The notes beneath the pieces were generated by a model. It made no database searches and had not been told where the DNA came from. It worked only from the letters and a program-made list of their open reading frames with translations. Position numbers and translations under genes: made by a program. A stretch of DNA of 18,019 bases, from positions 1 through 18,019 of the forward strand of contig JAJZPY010000033.1 in NCBI GenBank assembly GCA_021811005.1, written 5' to 3'. The stretch's first letter is position 1, and every line of letters begins with the position of its first letter. Origin of the DNA: Pseudomonadota bacterium. GTDB taxonomy: Bacteria; Pseudomonadota; Gammaproteobacteria; Burkholderiales; Ferrovaceae. Below are positions 7,095 through 15,016 of this stretch, piece after piece.

Positions 7095-7820
7095 GTGGCC
7101 GGACATTCCAAGTGGGCGAACATCAAGCACAAGAAAGCCGCAACTGATGCCAAGCGCGGCAAGATCTTCACCCGGCTGATCAAGGAAATCACGGTGGCAG
7201 CCCGCATGGGCGGCAGCGACGCGGGCAGCAATCCGCGCCTGCGCCTGGCGGTGGACAAGGCCTACGACCAGAACATGCCCAAGGACACCATCGAGCGGGC
7301 CATCAAGCGCGGCAGCGGCGAGCTGGAAGGGGTGAGTTACGAGGAAGCGCGCTACGAAGGCTACGGCATCAACGGTGCCGCCGTCATGGTGGACTGCCTC
7401 ACCGACAACAAGACGCGCACGGTGGCCGACGTGCGCCATGCCTTCACCAAATTCGGCGGCAACCTGGGTACGGACGGTTCCGTGGCGTTCCTGTTCACCC
7501 ATTGCGGCCAGCTCATGTTTTCTCCCGGCACCGATGAGGATCGCCTCATGGAAGCGGCGCTGGAAGCCGGTGCCGACGACGTGATCGCCAACGACGACGG
7601 CAGTTTCGAAGTGGTGACGCCGCCCTACGAGTTCACGGCCGTGAAAGCGGCGCTGGAAAAGGCCGGATTCAAGCCGGAATTCGCCGAAGTCACGATGAAG
7701 CCGCAAAACGAAGTGGAATTCACGGGAGACGATGCGGCGCGCATGCAGAAACTCCTGGATGCCCTGGAAAACCTGGACGACGTCCAGGCGGTTTACACGA
7801 CGGCCCTGCTGTCGGAATGA
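7095..7820 (+). CDS. yebC: YebC family protein
   Basis: The 241-residue product has the diagnostic N-terminus AGHSKWANIKHKKAATDAKR, followed by MPKDTIERAIKRG, RYEGYG and DNKTRTVADVRHAF, and the normal YebC length. YebC was long annotated as a transcriptional regulator. More recent work on the family points to ribosome-associated action at proline-rich stalls. The start is GTG, with GAGGA (7083-7087) 7 nt upstream. It leads the plus-strand block, and its 3' end is followed at 16 nt by the ATC proposed as the ruvC start. yebC-ruvC adjacency is widespread in Proteobacteria. Confidence 0.96.
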   Translation: MAGHSKWANIKHKKAATDAKRGKIFTRLIKEITVAARMGGSDAGSNPRLRLAVDKAYDQNMPKDTIERAIKRGSGELEGVSYEEARYEGYGINGAAVMVDCLTDNKTRTVADVRHAFTKFGGNLGTDGSVAFLFTHCGQLMFSPGTDEDRLMEAALEAGADDVIANDDGSFEVVTPPYEFTAVKAALEKAGFKPEFAEVTMKPQNEVEFTGDDAARMQKLLDALENLDDVQAVYTTALLSE

Positions 7821-7824
7821 CACC

Positions 7825-7830
7825 GAGGAG
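7825..7830 (+). promoter_or_regulatory. Perfect Shine-Dalgarno before the ATC codon of ruvC
   Basis: GAGGAG lies in the short yebC-ruvC gap. Six nucleotides separate it from the ATC at 7837, an ideal spacing. It is 15 nt from the TTG at 7846, which is too far, so it points to the ATC as initiation codon. Confidence 0.7.
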
Positions 7831-7836
7831 ACCCTC

Positions 7837-8367
7837 ATCCGCATCTTGGGCATCGATCCTGGACTGAGAGTCACGGGGTTTGGCGTGATCGATGCGGCAA
7901 GCCCGGGCTCGGCCCTGCGCTACGTGGTGAGCGGTTCCATCCGCAGCAGCGAGCGCGACGGCCTGCCCGATCGACTGAAAACCCTGTTTGAAGGCGTGAC
8001 GGCCGTGATCGAAACCCATCGCCCGGATGTCGTGGCGGTGGAGCTGGTGTTTGTCAACGTCAATCCCCAGTCCACCCTGCTGCTGGGGCAGGCGCGCGGT
8101 GCCGTGATCGCGGCGGCCGTGGCGCAGGGGCTGCCGGTGTCCGAATACACGGCCCTGCAGATCAAGCAGGCGGTGGTGGGCCATGGACACGCCCGCAAGG
8201 AACAGGTACAAGCCATGGTGACCCATCTCCTGAAATTGCCGCAGACGCCGCCGCCCGATCCGGCCGATGCCCTGGCCTGTGCCATCCGTCATGCCCATGC
8301 CGGCCTGCTGCCGGCGGCAAGTCCCCTGTCCGGGCTCAAGGTCCGGCGCGGCCGGCTGGTGATGTGA
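7837..8367 (+). CDS. ruvC: Crossover junction endodeoxyribonuclease RuvC, apparent ATC start
   Basis: RuvC resolves Holliday junctions made during recombination, acting with RuvAB. From the ATC at 7837 the product is 176 residues and begins I/M-R-I-L-G-I-D-P-G-L-R-V-T-G-F-G, where homologues begin MRILGIDPGLRVTGFG. This puts the first catalytic Asp at position 7, as in E. coli. Other acidic catalytic residues are Glu69 (VAVELVFVNVNPQSTLLLGQ), Asp141 and Asp144 (PDPADALACAIRH). No ATG, GTG or TTG stands at the expected place. An upstream ATG at 7759 lies inside yebC and would add non-homologous residues, and the TTG at 7846 would remove the first strand and is poorly spaced from the GAGGAG. 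The stop overlaps the ruvA ATG by 1 nt (TGATG). Function is certain; the start is inferred. Confidence 0.92.
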   Translation: MRILGIDPGLRVTGFGVIDAASPGSALRYVVSGSIRSSERDGLPDRLKTLFEGVTAVIETHRPDVVAVELVFVNVNPQSTLLLGQARGAVIAAAVAQGLPVSEYTALQIKQAVVGHGHARKEQVQAMVTHLLKLPQTPPPDPADALACAIRHAHAGLLPAASPLSGLKVRRGRLVM

Positions 8368-8951
8368 TGATCGGCCGCCTGTCCGGAATCCTGCTGCAGA
8401 AAACGCCGCCGCAGATCCTGCTGGACGTGCAGGGCGTGGGCTATGAAGTGGACGTGCCCATGAGCACCTTCTACGACCTGCCGGCCACCGGCCAGCCGGT
8501 GACGCTGGTGACCCATCTCGTGGTGCGCGAAGACGCCCACCTGCTGTTCGGATTTCTCACCGAGGCCGAACGCGGCTTGTTCCGGCAACTCATCAAGATC
8601 AGCGGGGTCGGCCCGCGCCTGGCGCTGTCCGTGCTGTCCGGGCTGTCCGTGGCGGAGCTGGCCGACGCCGTGCAACGCCAGGACAGCGCGCGCCTCACCC
8701 GCATTCCCGGCGTGGGCAAGAAAACAGCCGAGCGGCTGTTGCTGGAACTCAAGGAAAAACTGGTGCCGCAGGGCGCCGTGCCCCCGCTGGCGGGCGTGCC
8801 GGCTCCCGCTGCGAGCGAGATCGGCCATGCGCTGGCCGCCCTTGGCTATAATGAGCGCGAAGCGACCTGGGCGCTCCGGCAATTGCCGGCGGACCTGCCC
8901 CTGGAAGAAGGCATCCGCCGCGCCTTGAAGCTGCTGTCCCGCACGGAATGA
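8367..8951 (+). CDS. ruvA: Holliday junction branch migration protein RuvA
   Basis: RuvA binds the four-way junction and loads the RuvB motor. The 194-residue product has the N-terminal OB fold (MIGRLSGILLQKTPP, VQGVGYEVDVP), two helix-hairpin-helix motifs (ISGVGPRLALSVLSGL and IPGVGKKTAERLLLELKEKL), a flexible linker rich in Pro and Ala, and the C-terminal RuvB-contacting domain (ALAALGYNEREATWALRQL). The ATG at 8367 gives the standard MIGRLSG start; an in-frame GTG one codon earlier is less likely. It is joined to ruvC by a TGATG overlap and to ruvB by a 1-nt gap, so the three are translated together. Confidence 0.97.
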   Translation: MIGRLSGILLQKTPPQILLDVQGVGYEVDVPMSTFYDLPATGQPVTLVTHLVVREDAHLLFGFLTEAERGLFRQLIKISGVGPRLALSVLSGLSVAELADAVQRQDSARLTRIPGVGKKTAERLLLELKEKLVPQGAVPPLAGVPAPAASEIGHALAALGYNEREATWALRQLPADLPLEEGIRRALKLLSRTE

Positions 8952-8952
8952 C

Positions 8953-9978
8953 ATGATCGAAACCGACCGACTGATGGCTGCCACGCCTGCCTCCACCCAG
9001 GAAGAAGTCCTGGAGCGGGCGCTGCGTCCCCGCCTGCTCGGCGAATACGTGGGGCAGGCCAAGATCAGGGCGCAGCTCGAAATTTTCATCGAAGCGGCGC
9101 GCCGTCGCGGCGAGCCGCTCGACCATGCCCTGCTGTTCGGCCCGCCCGGGCTGGGCAAGACCACGCTGGCCCACATCATCGCCCATGAAATGGGCGTGAA
9201 CCTGCGCCAGACTTCAGGGCCGGTGCTGGAGCGTGCCGGCGACCTGGCCGCGCTGCTCACCAACCTGGAACCGCACGACGTGCTGTTCATCGACGAAATC
9301 CATCGCCTCAATCCGGTGGTGGAGGAAATCCTGTATCCCGCGCTGGAAGACTTCCAGATCGACCTCATGATCGGGGAGGGCCCGGCCGCCCGTTCGGTCA
9401 AGCTGGACCTGCCGCCCTTCACCCTGGTGGGGGCCACCACGCGCGCGGGCATGCTCACCAATCCGCTGCGCGACCGCTTCGGCATCGTGGCGCGCCTCGA
9501 GTTCTATACCGTGGACGAACTGGCGCAGATCGTGGACCGTTCCGCTCGCCTGCTGGGCATGACCATCGACGACGCGGGGACGCGCGAAGTGGCGCAGCGC
9601 TCGCGCGGCACGCCCCGCATTGCCAACCGCCTGCTGCGGCGCGTGCGCGATTACGCCGAAGTGAAAGCTTCCGGCGCCGTCACGCAGGACGTGGCCGACG
9701 CCGGCCTGCGCATGCTGGACGTGGACGGCCGCGGACTCGACCTGCTGGACCGCCAGCTGCTGCTTACGGTCATCGAGAAATTCGGCGGCGGGCCGGTGGG
9801 GGTGGACAACCTGGCCGCTGCGCTGGGCGAGGAGCGCGACACCATCGAGGACGTGCTGGAACCTTACCTGATCCAGCAGGGTTACCTGCAGCGCACGCCG
9901 CGCGGACGCATGGCCACGGCGCTGGCTTACCAGTATTTCGGATTGCCGGGAGCCCCTGCGTCCACCGGATTGTTCTAG
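8953..9978 (+). CDS. ruvB: Holliday junction branch migration ATPase RuvB
   Basis: RuvB is the hexameric AAA+ motor that drives branch migration. The 341-residue product carries Walker A GPPGLGKTT (63-71), Walker B LFIDEIHRLN (111-120), sensor 1 GATTRAG (161-167), the NPLRDRFGIVARLEFY segment with the arginine finger region, sensor 2 (RGTPRIANRLLRRVRD) and a winged-helix C-terminus (KFGGGPVGVDNLAAALGE, RTPRGRMAT). The length is normal. The ATG at 8953 follows the ruvA stop by 1 nt. ybgC begins 5 nt after its stop, which ties the ruv genes to the tol-pal cluster. Confidence 0.98.
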   Translation: MIETDRLMAATPASTQEEVLERALRPRLLGEYVGQAKIRAQLEIFIEAARRRGEPLDHALLFGPPGLGKTTLAHIIAHEMGVNLRQTSGPVLERAGDLAALLTNLEPHDVLFIDEIHRLNPVVEEILYPALEDFQIDLMIGEGPAARSVKLDLPPFTLVGATTRAGMLTNPLRDRFGIVARLEFYTVDELAQIVDRSARLLGMTIDDAGTREVAQRSRGTPRIANRLLRRVRDYAEVKASGAVTQDVADAGLRMLDVDGRGLDLLDRQLLLTVIEKFGGGPVGVDNLAAALGEERDTIEDVLEPYLIQQGYLQRTPRGRMATALAYQYFGLPGAPASTGLF

Positions 9979-9983
9979 CCGCC

Positions 9984-10394
9984 ATGCAGCCGAACAAGAC
10001 CACGGTGGCGCTGCGTATCTATCACGAAGACACGGATTCGGGCGGCGTGGTTTACCACGCCAATTACCTGCGCTACATGGAACGGGCCCGCACCGAGTGG
10101 CTGAGCGAGCGCGGGTTCGGCCATGACGAAGTGGCGCGGGAATGGGGGCTGCTGTTCGTGGTGCGCTCGCTCGACATCAAGTTCCTGCGGCCGGCCCGGT
10201 TGGGCGACTACCTGCAGGCCGGGGCGGAACTGGTGGAAATGCGGCATGGTCTCATGACTTTCGACCAGCGCGTCATCCGCGCCGACCAGGAACTGGCGCG
10301 CGCCCTGGTCCGGGTGGCCGCGGTGGACATCGGGAATTTCAAATCGGCGCGTGTGCCCGAACGCATGCGCCAAGCTCTGGGAGTGGATGCGTGA
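9984..10394 (+). CDS. ybgC: Tol-Pal-associated acyl-CoA thioesterase YbgC
   Basis: A hotdog-fold thioesterase of 136 residues, usually the first gene of the tol-pal operon. The 4HBT active-site segment YHEDTDSGGVVYHANYLRYM (13-32) is intact. FLRPARLGDYLQ and the AVDIGNFKSARVP end are typical of the family. Known homologues hydrolyse acyl-CoA or acyl-ACP and have been linked to phospholipid metabolism; the substrate here cannot be read. Its stop overlaps the GTG start of tolQ (GTGA), so translation is coupled. No clear Shine-Dalgarno precedes the ATG. Confidence 0.95.
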   Translation: MQPNKTTVALRIYHEDTDSGGVVYHANYLRYMERARTEWLSERGFGHDEVAREWGLLFVVRSLDIKFLRPARLGDYLQAGAELVEMRHGLMTFDQRVIRADQELARALVRVAAVDIGNFKSARVPERMRQALGVDA

Positions 10395-11083
10395 ACGTGA
10401 CAACGGATATTTCGCTGGTTTCGCTGGTGACCAATGCAAGCGTGCTGGTCCAGATCGTCATGGGCCTGTTGCTGGTGGTGTCGCTCATGTCGTGGTCGTA
10501 CATTTTCATGAAAATGCTGACCCTGCGCCGGGCAAGGGCGCAAACCGCCCAGTTCGAGGAAAGCTTCTGGAGCGGTGCCGACCTCAACACCCTGTACCAG
10601 CGCACGGCTTCCAACAGTGCCGACACCGGCTCGCTGGAGCGCATTTTCGAGGCCGGGTTCCGTGAGTTCCTGCGCCACCGCGGCAGCGGCCCGATGGACG
10701 CCACAGCCATCACCAGCGGCGTTCAGCGCGCCATGAAAGCCACCTACCAGCGGGAAATGGACGCCCTGGAGTCGCACCTGGCGTTTCTGGCCACGGTGGG
10801 TTCGGTCAGCCCGTACGTGGGGCTGTTCGGCACCGTGTGGGGCATCATGAACGCTTTCCGCGGCCTCGCCAACGTGGGGCAGGCCACCCTGGCGCACGTG
10901 GCGCCGGGCATTGCCGAAGCCCTGGTCGCCACCGCCATGGGCCTGTTCGCCGCGATTCCGGCCGTGGTGGCATACAACCGCTACGCCCACGACATCGACC
11001 GCCTGGCCATCCGCTTTGAAAGCTTCATGGAAGAGTTTTCCAACATCCTGCAGCGGCAGGTCAAACCCCAGAACGGACGCTAG
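10391..11083 (+). CDS. tolQ: Tol-Pal system proton channel subunit TolQ
   Basis: TolQ, with TolR, forms the inner-membrane proton-driven motor that energises TolA during cell constriction. The product has 230 residues from a GTG overlapping the ybgC stop. It begins MNVTTDISLVSLVTNASVLVQIVMG. One N-terminal membrane segment (about 16-38) is followed by a cytoplasmic domain, then two more segments within SVSPYVGLFGTVWGIMNAF and AEALVATAMGLFAAIPAVVAYNRYA, the MotA/TolQ/ExbB signature. tolR starts 3 nt after its stop. Upstream in-frame starts lie inside ybgC and are rejected. Confidence 0.97.
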   Translation: MNVTTDISLVSLVTNASVLVQIVMGLLLVVSLMSWSYIFMKMLTLRRARAQTAQFEESFWSGADLNTLYQRTASNSADTGSLERIFEAGFREFLRHRGSGPMDATAITSGVQRAMKATYQREMDALESHLAFLATVGSVSPYVGLFGTVWGIMNAFRGLANVGQATLAHVAPGIAEALVATAMGLFAAIPAVVAYNRYAHDIDRLAIRFESFMEEFSNILQRQVKPQNGR

Positions 11084-11086
11084 CCC

Positions 11087-11503
11087 ATGCTTCGCAAACC
11101 GCGGCGCGCCATGAGCCAGATCAACGTGGTGCCTTACATCGACGTGATGCTGGTGCTGCTCGTGATTTTCATGGTGACGGCTCCCCTCATCAATCCCGGA
11201 CAGGTGGATCTGCCGTCCATGGGGCAGAACCTGTCCCAGCCGCAGCAGCCCATCCAGGTGACGCTGCGCCAGGACGGTAGCCTGAGCGTGCAGGACCTTG
11301 CGAGCGGAGGAGGCGACACCCCCATCGGAAGGGGGCAGCTGCTTTCCTGGCTCAAGGCGGCGCAGCGCCGCGCACCCGAACAGCCGGTGGTGATCGCCGC
11401 CGATCGCAACGTGCGCTACGAGGAAGTGCTGCGCGTGATGGATCTGCTCAAGCAAGCAGACGTGAAACACATCGGCTTGCTGGCGCGTGCGAGGTCCAGT
11501 TGA
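11087..11503 (+). CDS. tolR: Tol-Pal system protein TolR
   Basis: A 138-residue ExbD/TolR protein. After a short cytoplasmic N-terminus (MLRKPRRAMSQINVVPYIDV), a single membrane segment (about 19-37) carries Asp19, at the position of the proton-pathway Asp23 of E. coli TolR. The periplasmic domain follows (VDLPSMGQ, VTLRQDGSL, PVVIAADRNVRYEEVLRVMDLLKQA). The stop overlaps the tolA TTG start (TTGA). Stoichiometric partners are TolQ immediately upstream and TolA downstream. Confidence 0.97.
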   Translation: MLRKPRRAMSQINVVPYIDVMLVLLVIFMVTAPLINPGQVDLPSMGQNLSQPQQPIQVTLRQDGSLSVQDLASGGGDTPIGRGQLLSWLKAAQRRAPEQPVVIAADRNVRYEEVLRVMDLLKQADVKHIGLLARARSS

Positions 11504-12294
11504 TCCGGGAGCTTTCCGCAGAGCGGGGGGTACGCCCCTGGGCCTGGTTGATGGCCCTGGCGGTTCACCTGGTGTTTGTGGTCGTGCTGGTGTTCGGCGT
11601 GGCCTGGCGCCAAAAGATCACTCCGCCCATGCAGGCGGAATTGTGGGACAACCTGCCGGCGCCGGCCACGGTCACCCGTCCCGTGCCGCCCACACCGCTG
11701 CCGCCACCTCCTCCGCCTGCACCCGTCAAGGCGCCCGAGCCGCCACCTCCGGCTCCCGTGCCCCAGACGCCGGCTCCGGTGAAGACGCCACCGGCCGCCG
11801 ACATCAACCTCAAGAAGAAGGCCGAGGAAAAAAAGGAAGCCGAACGCAAGCAGGCCCAGAAACGCGAACGCGAACTGGCCGAGGAAATCCGCCAGCAGCG
11901 CGCCGCCGCCCTCAGGGAGCAGGAGCAGGACGAGGCCCGGCGCGAGGCGGAAGAGGCGCGGCGCCAGCAGGCCGCCCAGGTGGCGAAGGCGGCCCAGAAG
12001 GCCAAGGCCGCGCTCATCGACCGTTACAAGCTGGCCATCATCAACAAGATCAAGGCCAATACGGAGGTCCCGGAAGGGGTTCCGGATGGCCTGACACTGG
12101 AAGTAGACCTGACCGTCCTGCCCACGGGGGAAATCCTGACCCCGGTCCGGGTGGTGAAGTCCAGCGGCAATGCGGCCTACGACCAGGCCGTGCTTCGCGG
12201 TATCATGCGTTCCCAGCCCTTGCCGCTTCCGTCCGAACCGGAATTGCGCCGGGATTTCAGAACCACACACCTGCAGCTCAAACATGAAAAATAG
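11500..12294 (+). CDS. tolA: Tol-Pal system protein TolA (TTG start)
   Basis: TolA spans the periplasm and transmits the TolQR motor force to TolB/Pal. The 264-residue product is on the short side. It has a membrane anchor (about 15-36, with His23 in AVHLVFVVV), a proline-rich stretch (61-98, including six consecutive Pro at 68-73 and four at 81-84), a charged Lys/Glu/Ala/Arg coiled helix (about 103-170), and a TonB-like C-terminal domain (LEVDLTVLPTGEILTPVRVVKSSGNAAYDQAVLRGI form). The start is TTG, in a 4-nt TTGA overlap with tolR. The tolB ATG lies 11 nt inside its 3' end. The poly-Pro run is a predicted ribosome-stalling site, relevant because yebC heads the block. Confidence 0.94.
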   Translation: MIRELSAERGVRPWAWLMALAVHLVFVVVLVFGVAWRQKITPPMQAELWDNLPAPATVTRPVPPTPLPPPPPPAPVKAPEPPPPAPVPQTPAPVKTPPAADINLKKKAEEKKEAERKQAQKRERELAEEIRQQRAAALREQEQDEARREAEEARRQQAAQVAKAAQKAKAALIDRYKLAIINKIKANTEVPEGVPDGLTLEVDLTVLPTGEILTPVRVVKSSGNAAYDQAVLRGIMRSQPLPLPSEPELRRDFRTTHLQLKHEK

Positions 12295-13564
12295 CCTATT
12301 GCGCTGCCTGGCGGCGCTCCTGTTCCTGGCAGCCCTTTCGTCGCGGGCCGAAATCACCCTGGAAATCGTGACCGAAGGGTCGCACCAGATTCCCATCGCG
12401 GTGCTGCCTTTTGCCGACGACAACACGGCGGGCAAGGCCATTTCCCCCATCGTGGCGGCCGACCTGGTCCGCTCCGGGCTTTTTTCCGCGGTGGACACTT
12501 CCGACGTGAACCCGGCACCGGCGGACATCGAAGGGGTGCATTGGGACGTGTGGCATGACCGCCATGCGGATTACGTGGTGGTGGGCAATGTGGTGAAACT
12601 GCCCAACGGCCACCTGGAAGCCCGGTTCCGGCTGCTGGACGCCGCCAACCAGATGGCCCGCGTCAACCAGGCGTTTGAAGGAACGCCCGAGCAGTACCGC
12701 ATGATCGCCCACCACATCGCGGACGCCATTTTTGAAAGCATCACCGGCGACAAGGGCATGTTCAGCAGCCGCATCGCCTACATCACCAAGAACGGCTCCC
12801 AGCGCAGCCTGAAGGTGGCCGACAGCGACGGTTTCAACGAACAGACCATGCTGAGCGCCAACGAACCCATCATTTCCCCGCGCTGGTCCCCCGACGGCAA
12901 GCGCATGGCCTACGTCAGCTTTGAACTGAACCGACCCATGGTGGTGGTGCAGACGCTGGCCACCGGCGCCCGCAAGATCGTGGCCAAATACAAGGGCAGC
13001 AACAGCGCCCCGGCCTGGTCGCCGGACGGCAGCCAGCTGGCCGTGGTGCTGACCAAGGACGGCCATTCCCAGATCTACCTCATCAATTCGGACGGCTCCG
13101 GCCCCCCGCGCCGTCTGCTCACCAGCGGCGGCATCGACACCGAACCGGTGTTTTCGGCGGACGGCCAGACCCTTTATTTCACGTCCGACCGCGATGGCGG
13201 TCCCCAGATCTACCGGGTTGGCGTCAACAGCAGCGACCCCCCCCAGCGCCTGACATTTGGCAGCACGTACGCCGTTTCGCCGCGCTTGAGTCCGGATGGC
13301 AAGCTGCTGGCCTACGTGCAGCGGGACGAAGGGCAGTTTCACGTGATGCTGATGGACCTGGCCACCGGGCAAACCCAGGCCATGACGGACACCAGCCTGG
13401 ACGAATCCCCCACATTTGCCCCCAACGGAAAGTACGTTTTGTATTCAACGGAGATGCAGGGACGCGGAATTCTTGCTATTGTTAGCACCGATGGAAGGAT
13501 CCGGCAGAAGCTGACCACCCACACCGGGGACGTGTATGAGCCTGTTTGGGGCCCGCTCCAGTAA
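12284..13564 (+). CDS. tolB: Tol-Pal system periplasmic protein TolB
   Basis: TolB is a soluble periplasmic partner of Pal and TolA. The 426-residue precursor starts at the ATG at 12284, inside the end of tolA (11-nt overlap). Its signal peptide MKNSLLRCLAALLFLAALSSRA probably ends at residue 22. An N-terminal domain (IPIAVLPFADD, ADLVRSGLF, YVVVGNVV) precedes a beta-propeller made of repeats with the SPDG-type turn: SPRWSPDGKRMAYVS, APAWSPDGSQLAVVL, EPVFSADGQTLYFTSD, SPRLSPDGKLLAYVQ, SPTFAPNGKYVLYS. The length matches the family. A longer in-frame ORF from 12170 is rejected because it would place the signal peptide internally. Confidence 0.97.
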   Translation: MKNSLLRCLAALLFLAALSSRAEITLEIVTEGSHQIPIAVLPFADDNTAGKAISPIVAADLVRSGLFSAVDTSDVNPAPADIEGVHWDVWHDRHADYVVVGNVVKLPNGHLEARFRLLDAANQMARVNQAFEGTPEQYRMIAHHIADAIFESITGDKGMFSSRIAYITKNGSQRSLKVADSDGFNEQTMLSANEPIISPRWSPDGKRMAYVSFELNRPMVVVQTLATGARKIVAKYKGSNSAPAWSPDGSQLAVVLTKDGHSQIYLINSDGSGPPRRLLTSGGIDTEPVFSADGQTLYFTSDRDGGPQIYRVGVNSSDPPQRLTFGSTYAVSPRLSPDGKLLAYVQRDEGQFHVMLMDLATGQTQAMTDTSLDESPTFAPNGKYVLYSTEMQGRGILAIVSTDGRIRQKLTTHTGDVYEPVWGPLQ

Positions 13565-13615
13565 ACCGATTTTGGGGTTTGAACGTTAGCAAGGCCAGGT
13601 GACGGTTTACACCTG
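13561..13615 (+). other. Competing short stems in the tolB-pal gap
   Basis: GTAAACCG (13561-13568, covering the tolB stop) is complementary to CGGTTTAC (13603-13610). CAGGTG (13596-13601) is complementary to CACCTG (13610-13615). The two stems share base 13610 and their arms interleave, so they cannot both form fully. The 96-nt gap is the longest inside the block. No convincing promoter is seen. Regulatory meaning is unproven. Confidence 0.25.
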
Positions 13616-13660
13616 TTATGGAGACGGTTTCAATTACCCTGCTCAAACTTGAGGAACAAC

Positions 13661-14176
13661 ATGAAAAAAACGATATTTGCACTTGCCGTGACTAGCGTTC
13701 TGGCTGCTTGCAGCTCGACGCCGCCGGAATCGACTTCTGCCCCGGTTGCTGAAAAAACAGCAGCCACCCCCGCCCCCAAGGCGGCTGAATCGACCGCCGT
13801 GAAGCCGATGCTGTATCCGGCCAAGGGTGTGGGCGGCGCGTTGGGCGAACGGAGCATCTACTATGCGTTCGACAAGTACGCCATCCAGGACCAGTACAAG
13901 CCGATCGTCGATGCCCACGGCACGTTCCTGCTGTCCCATCCGGCAGCCAAGGTCACGCTGCAGGGTAACTGCGACGAGCGCGGCAGCCGCGAATACAACC
14001 TGGGCCTGGGCCAGCGCCGCGCCGACAGCGTGCGCAAGGTTTTGGCAGCCAAGGGCGTGAAGGACAGCCAGATGGAAACGGTCAGCTTCGGCAAGGAAAA
14101 GCCCCTCAACCCCGGCCACAACGAAAAGGCCTGGGCTGAAAACCGCCGCACCGACATCGTCTATCAAGGCGAGTAA
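13661..14176 (+). CDS. pal: Peptidoglycan-associated lipoprotein Pal
   Basis: Pal anchors the outer membrane to peptidoglycan and is recruited to the division site by Tol. The 171-residue precursor has a lipoprotein signal with lipobox LAAC (Cys17), a Ser/Thr/Pro/Ala-rich tether (18-about 48), and an OmpA-like peptidoglycan-binding domain (IYYAFDKYAI, VTLQGNCDERGSREYNLGLGQRRA, ENRRTDIVY). The NCDERGS form is common in betaproteobacterial Pal proteins. The ATG at 13661 has GAGGA 6 nt upstream and gives the short MKKT signal peptide. A TTG four codons earlier overlaps the Shine-Dalgarno and is rejected. cpoB follows after 3 nt. Confidence 0.97.
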   Translation: MKKTIFALAVTSVLAACSSTPPESTSAPVAEKTAATPAPKAAESTAVKPMLYPAKGVGGALGERSIYYAFDKYAIQDQYKPIVDAHGTFLLSHPAAKVTLQGNCDERGSREYNLGLGQRRADSVRKVLAAKGVKDSQMETVSFGKEKPLNPGHNEKAWAENRRTDIVYQGE

Positions 14177-14179
14177 TTC

Positions 14180-15016
14180 TTGAAACTGCGGTTTGCAAGA
14201 TTGGCCCCGGAGCTTTCCGGGGCCTTGTTGCTTCTTTTGTTGGCGTCCGGCGCACAGGCCGGATTGTTCAGCGATGACGAGGCGCGTCAGAGCATCTCGG
14301 ACCTGCGTTCCCAGCAGGACACCCTGAGCAAGCAGGCGCAGACCCTCGACGAACGCATCACGCGCATGGAGTCCGCCCTGCAGAGCTATCCCGACACGGT
14401 CAGCCGTCTCGAGACCATGGGGCAGGATCTGGCCCAGCTGCGCGGCAAGATCGATGCGCTCACCAACCAGATCGACGCGGTGGACAAGCGTTCCCACGCC
14501 CTTTATCTCGATCTCGACACCCGACTCAAGACGCTCGAAGCGGCTGCCGCGCCTGCCAAGGATGCTGCGGCTGATGGCAATGCCGCCGCCGGTGACGGGG
14601 CAAAAGGCGATGCCAAGAAGGATGCCAAGGCCGATGCGGCGGACGATCCCGCTTCCGCCCAGTACGACAAGGCGCTTGCCGCCTTCAATGACGGCAACTA
14701 TGCCCATTCCCTGAAGCAGTTCCAGGCGTTCCTCAAGGCCCATCCCAAGGATCCGAAAGCGGTCAACGCGCTCTACTGGGCCGGCATGGACCAGCTTTCG
14801 CTCAAGGACTTCAAGGGAGCCCGTGCCAGCAACGAAAAGCTGTTCAAGGAATATCCCGATTCAAGCAAGGCGCCTGACGCCTTGCTGAACCTTGCAAGCG
14901 CCTGGACCGGACTGGGTGATGCGGCCAATGCCAAGGCCACGCTCAAGCTGCTCATCAGCAAATATCCGGACAGCCCGGCCGCCGGAAAAGCCAAAGCGCG
15001 ACTCAAGCAGCATTGA
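14180..15016 (+). CDS. cpoB: Cell division coordinator CpoB (YbgF)
   Basis: CpoB is a periplasmic protein that couples Tol function with peptidoglycan synthesis at the septum. The 278-residue precursor has a signal peptide ending near residue 28 (LLASGAQA/GLF), an N-terminal coiled-coil trimerisation region (about 35-95, LRSQQDTLSKQAQTLDERIT), and a low-complexity Ala/Asp/Lys/Gly linker (about 112-155). TPR repeats follow (YDKALAAFNDGNYAHSLKQF, FLKAHPKD, LYWAGMDQLSLKDFKGA, LLNLASAWTGLGDAANAK). The start is TTG, 3 nt after the pal stop, with only a weak AAGGCGAG upstream. It is last in the tol-pal block; its stop codon is part of the -35 element of the tRNA promoter. Confidence 0.93.
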   Translation: MKLRFARLAPELSGALLLLLLASGAQAGLFSDDEARQSISDLRSQQDTLSKQAQTLDERITRMESALQSYPDTVSRLETMGQDLAQLRGKIDALTNQIDAVDKRSHALYLDLDTRLKTLEAAAAPAKDAAADGNAAAGDGAKGDAKKDAKADAADDPASAQYDKALAAFNDGNYAHSLKQFQAFLKAHPKDPKAVNALYWAGMDQLSLKDFKGARASNEKLFKEYPDSSKAPDALLNLASAWTGLGDAANAKATLKLLISKYPDSPAAGKAKARLKQH

